Positions 62,997 through 64,000 of a stretch of 64,000 nt of DNA are shown piece after piece; position 1 is the stretch's first letter, and each line of letters begins with the position of its first letter. This stretch comes from Oxynema aestuarii AP17 (GTDB taxonomy: Bacteria > Cyanobacteriota > Cyanobacteriia > Cyanobacteriales > Laspinemataceae), in assembly GCF_012295525.1 (NCBI RefSeq), contig NZ_CP051167.1:6005299-6069298 (forward strand), written 5' to 3'. Below the pieces are notes generated by a model that worked only from the letters and a program-made list of their open reading frames with translations, had not been told where the DNA came from and searched no databases. A program made the translations under genes and the position numbers.

Positions 62997-63500
62997 ATGA
63001 GAATAGTCAAATTGTTAAAACGGGCAATCCAGTGTTTTTTTGAAGGTCGAAGCCTTCGAGTCGCATCGATTTTGGGGTGGGTTGCCGCGATCGCCGCGAC
63101 GCTCTTGTTTATGGGCGGCGACGGCGCGATCGCCCAAGAATCGGCGACAGAACCTTCCGAGGCGCCCCCGGCGATCGAGGAGCCGTCCGCGACCCCTCCT
63201 CCCCTCGATGCGAGTACGATTCCCTCGGCAAAAGTCAGCCAATTCGTCCAAGCTTACGTGCAGGTTTTGGACTTACTCGAACAGCGTCAGGGGGAAGTTA
63301 AAGCTGCTGCGAGTCAACTGGAAGCCAAACAGTTAGAAGGAGAAATCGAAGCGCAAGCTCTCGACATTATCGAGGGAGCGGGACTGACCCAACAAGAATA
63401 TTTACAACTGTTGAGTTTGGCAAATGTGGATCCGGAATTTGGCGAACGGATTGCTAACGGGTTGGAGGAAGCACGGGAAACGGAAACCGGGGAAGAGTGA
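62997..63500 (+). CDS. DUF4168 domain-containing exported protein
   Basis: A 167-residue protein. A basic start and a hydrophobic segment (about 20-45) form a signal peptide or anchor. A Pro/Ala/Glu-rich linker (46-78) leads to a helical DUF4168 domain (about 80-160) with VSQFVQAYVQVLDLLEQRQGE, and LTQQEYLQLLSLANVDPEFGERI near the end. Members occur in the envelope of many proteobacteria and cyanobacteria; the function is not established. It is divergent from the PedR-like gene. Confidence 0.85.
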   Translation: MRIVKLLKRAIQCFFEGRSLRVASILGWVAAIAATLLFMGGDGAIAQESATEPSEAPPAIEEPSATPPPLDASTIPSAKVSQFVQAYVQVLDLLEQRQGEVKAAASQLEAKQLEGEIEAQALDIIEGAGLTQQEYLQLLSLANVDPEFGERIANGLEEARETETGEE

Positions 63501-63551
63501 AATCCTACAGCGACGAACCGGGGGAAGACTTTAAACGGGGCGAAAAACACC

Positions 63552-63590
63552 TATCCTGTAACCTGTAGGCTGTAATCAATCTAATCAATC
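63552..63590. repeat. Degenerate heptanucleotide repeat upstream of the sugar-kinase gene
   Basis: CTGTAAC, CTGTAGG, CTGTAAT, CAATCTA and ATCAATC follow each other at 7-bp spacing (63556-63590), ending at the AAGGAGG ribosome binding site of the gene at 63604. Confidence 0.5.
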
Positions 63591-63603
63591 AAGGAGGGCG
63601 ATC

Positions 63604-64000
63604 GTGAGCGATCCACGTGTTTTGTGTCTGGGTGAAATCTTGTTTGACTGTCTCGCCGACCAAGCGGGAAAAAGTTTGGAAGCGGTCGAATCTTGGACGC
63701 CTTATCCCGGGGGGGCGCCTGCCAATGTCGCTTGTGCCCTGGTCAAATTAGGAACTCCTGCGGGATTTGTCGGTTGTGTCGGCGAGGATAAACCGGGAGA
63801 AGAGTTAGTTAGTTTGCTCGGGGAAATTGGGGTAGATTGTAGCGGAGTGCAACGGCATTCGAGTGCGCCGACCCGGCAAATTTACGTGTTGCGATCGCCG
63901 AGTGGAGACCGCAAGTTTGCCGGATTTGGCGATCGCGCCACCACCGAATTTGCCGATACTTATTTGCAAGCCGATCGCTTACCTCGGGACTTATTTGAAA
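63604..64000 (+). CDS. PfkB-family carbohydrate kinase (fructokinase-like), cut by the window edge
   Basis: A GTG start with AAGGAGG 8 bp upstream opens a frame that runs to the end of the window (132 complete codons). The N-terminal part matches ribokinase-fold sugar kinases: VLCLGEILFDCLAD, the YPGGAPANVACALVKLG substrate loop, and GFVGCVGEDKPGEELVSLL. The GGAPAN signature is typical of fructokinases. The C-terminal half with the ATP site and catalytic Asp is outside the window, so specificity is uncertain. Confidence 0.9.
   Translation, partial: MSDPRVLCLGEILFDCLADQAGKSLEAVESWTPYPGGAPANVACALVKLGTPAGFVGCVGEDKPGEELVSLLGEIGVDCSGVQRHSSAPTRQIYVLRSPSGDRKFAGFGDRATTEFADTYLQADRLPRDLFE

Overview
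The window is chromosomal DNA of a cyanobacterium. This rests on photosynthesis genes that are essentially cyanobacterial (psbE-psbF-psbL-psbJ, ycf48, rubA, ndhC-ndhK-ndhJ), on cyanobacterial regulators (SufR, a cyAbrB protein, a PedR-like LuxR protein), and on very frequent GCGATCGC (HIP1) octamers in genes and spacers. Two adjacent amiC-type amidase genes and heptanucleotide tandem repeats in spacers resemble filamentous, multicellular lineages. The species cannot be named from what is visible.

Layout. 0-5.8 kb: a secreted protein of unknown function, a hydrolase/membrane fusion, an EGY-type site-2 protease, MurQ and a DUF3110 protein. 5.9-21 kb: an envelope block made of a 2074-residue TamB-like protein, a DUF4347/Calx-beta/RTX surface protein, and a protein joining a two-partner-secretion domain to a C-terminal CHAT protease domain. 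21-33.3 kb: L-lactate dehydrogenase, a secreted hydrolase, a YdcF-family protein, PyrD, SecA, a diheme cytochrome c, a MoxR ATPase, RibF and a metallo-beta-lactamase-fold hydrolase. 33.3-40.5 kb: a gene-poor accessory stretch with two transposon units (an IS607-type unit with a frameshifted tnpA and intact tnpB, and a decayed IS200/IS605-type tnpB) and one isolated cyAbrB gene. 40.5-46.9 kb: CbiB, a tandem-repeat RTX-like protein, PyrR, type 2 IPP isomerase, SppA and SufR. 47-54 kb: a GDYXXLXY protein, two AmiC amidases and a Ser/Thr kinase. 54-58.5 kb: ndhCKJ, divergent from rubA-ycf48-psbEFLJ. 58.5-64 kb: a long uncharacterised protein, HisS, a PedR-like regulator with a small partner gene, a DUF4168 protein and the start of a PfkB-family sugar kinase.

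How the genes fit together. The clearest functional cluster is photosynthetic electron transport: three NDH-1 subunits on one strand, and on the other RubA and Ycf48 (photosystem assembly) followed by the cytochrome b559 operon. A second theme is the envelope: TamB, SecA, SppA, AmiC, MurQ, the S2P protease and the large secreted proteins. The remainder is housekeeping.

The most unusual signals are (1) the TPS-CHAT protein beside the DUF4347/RTX protein; (2) heptanucleotide repeats that fill spacers exactly to the start or stop codons of neighbouring genes; and (3) a decayed tnpB carrying two smaller palindromic repeats, one of them in frame next to the RuvC-III aspartate. No rRNA, tRNA or CRISPR array was seen.
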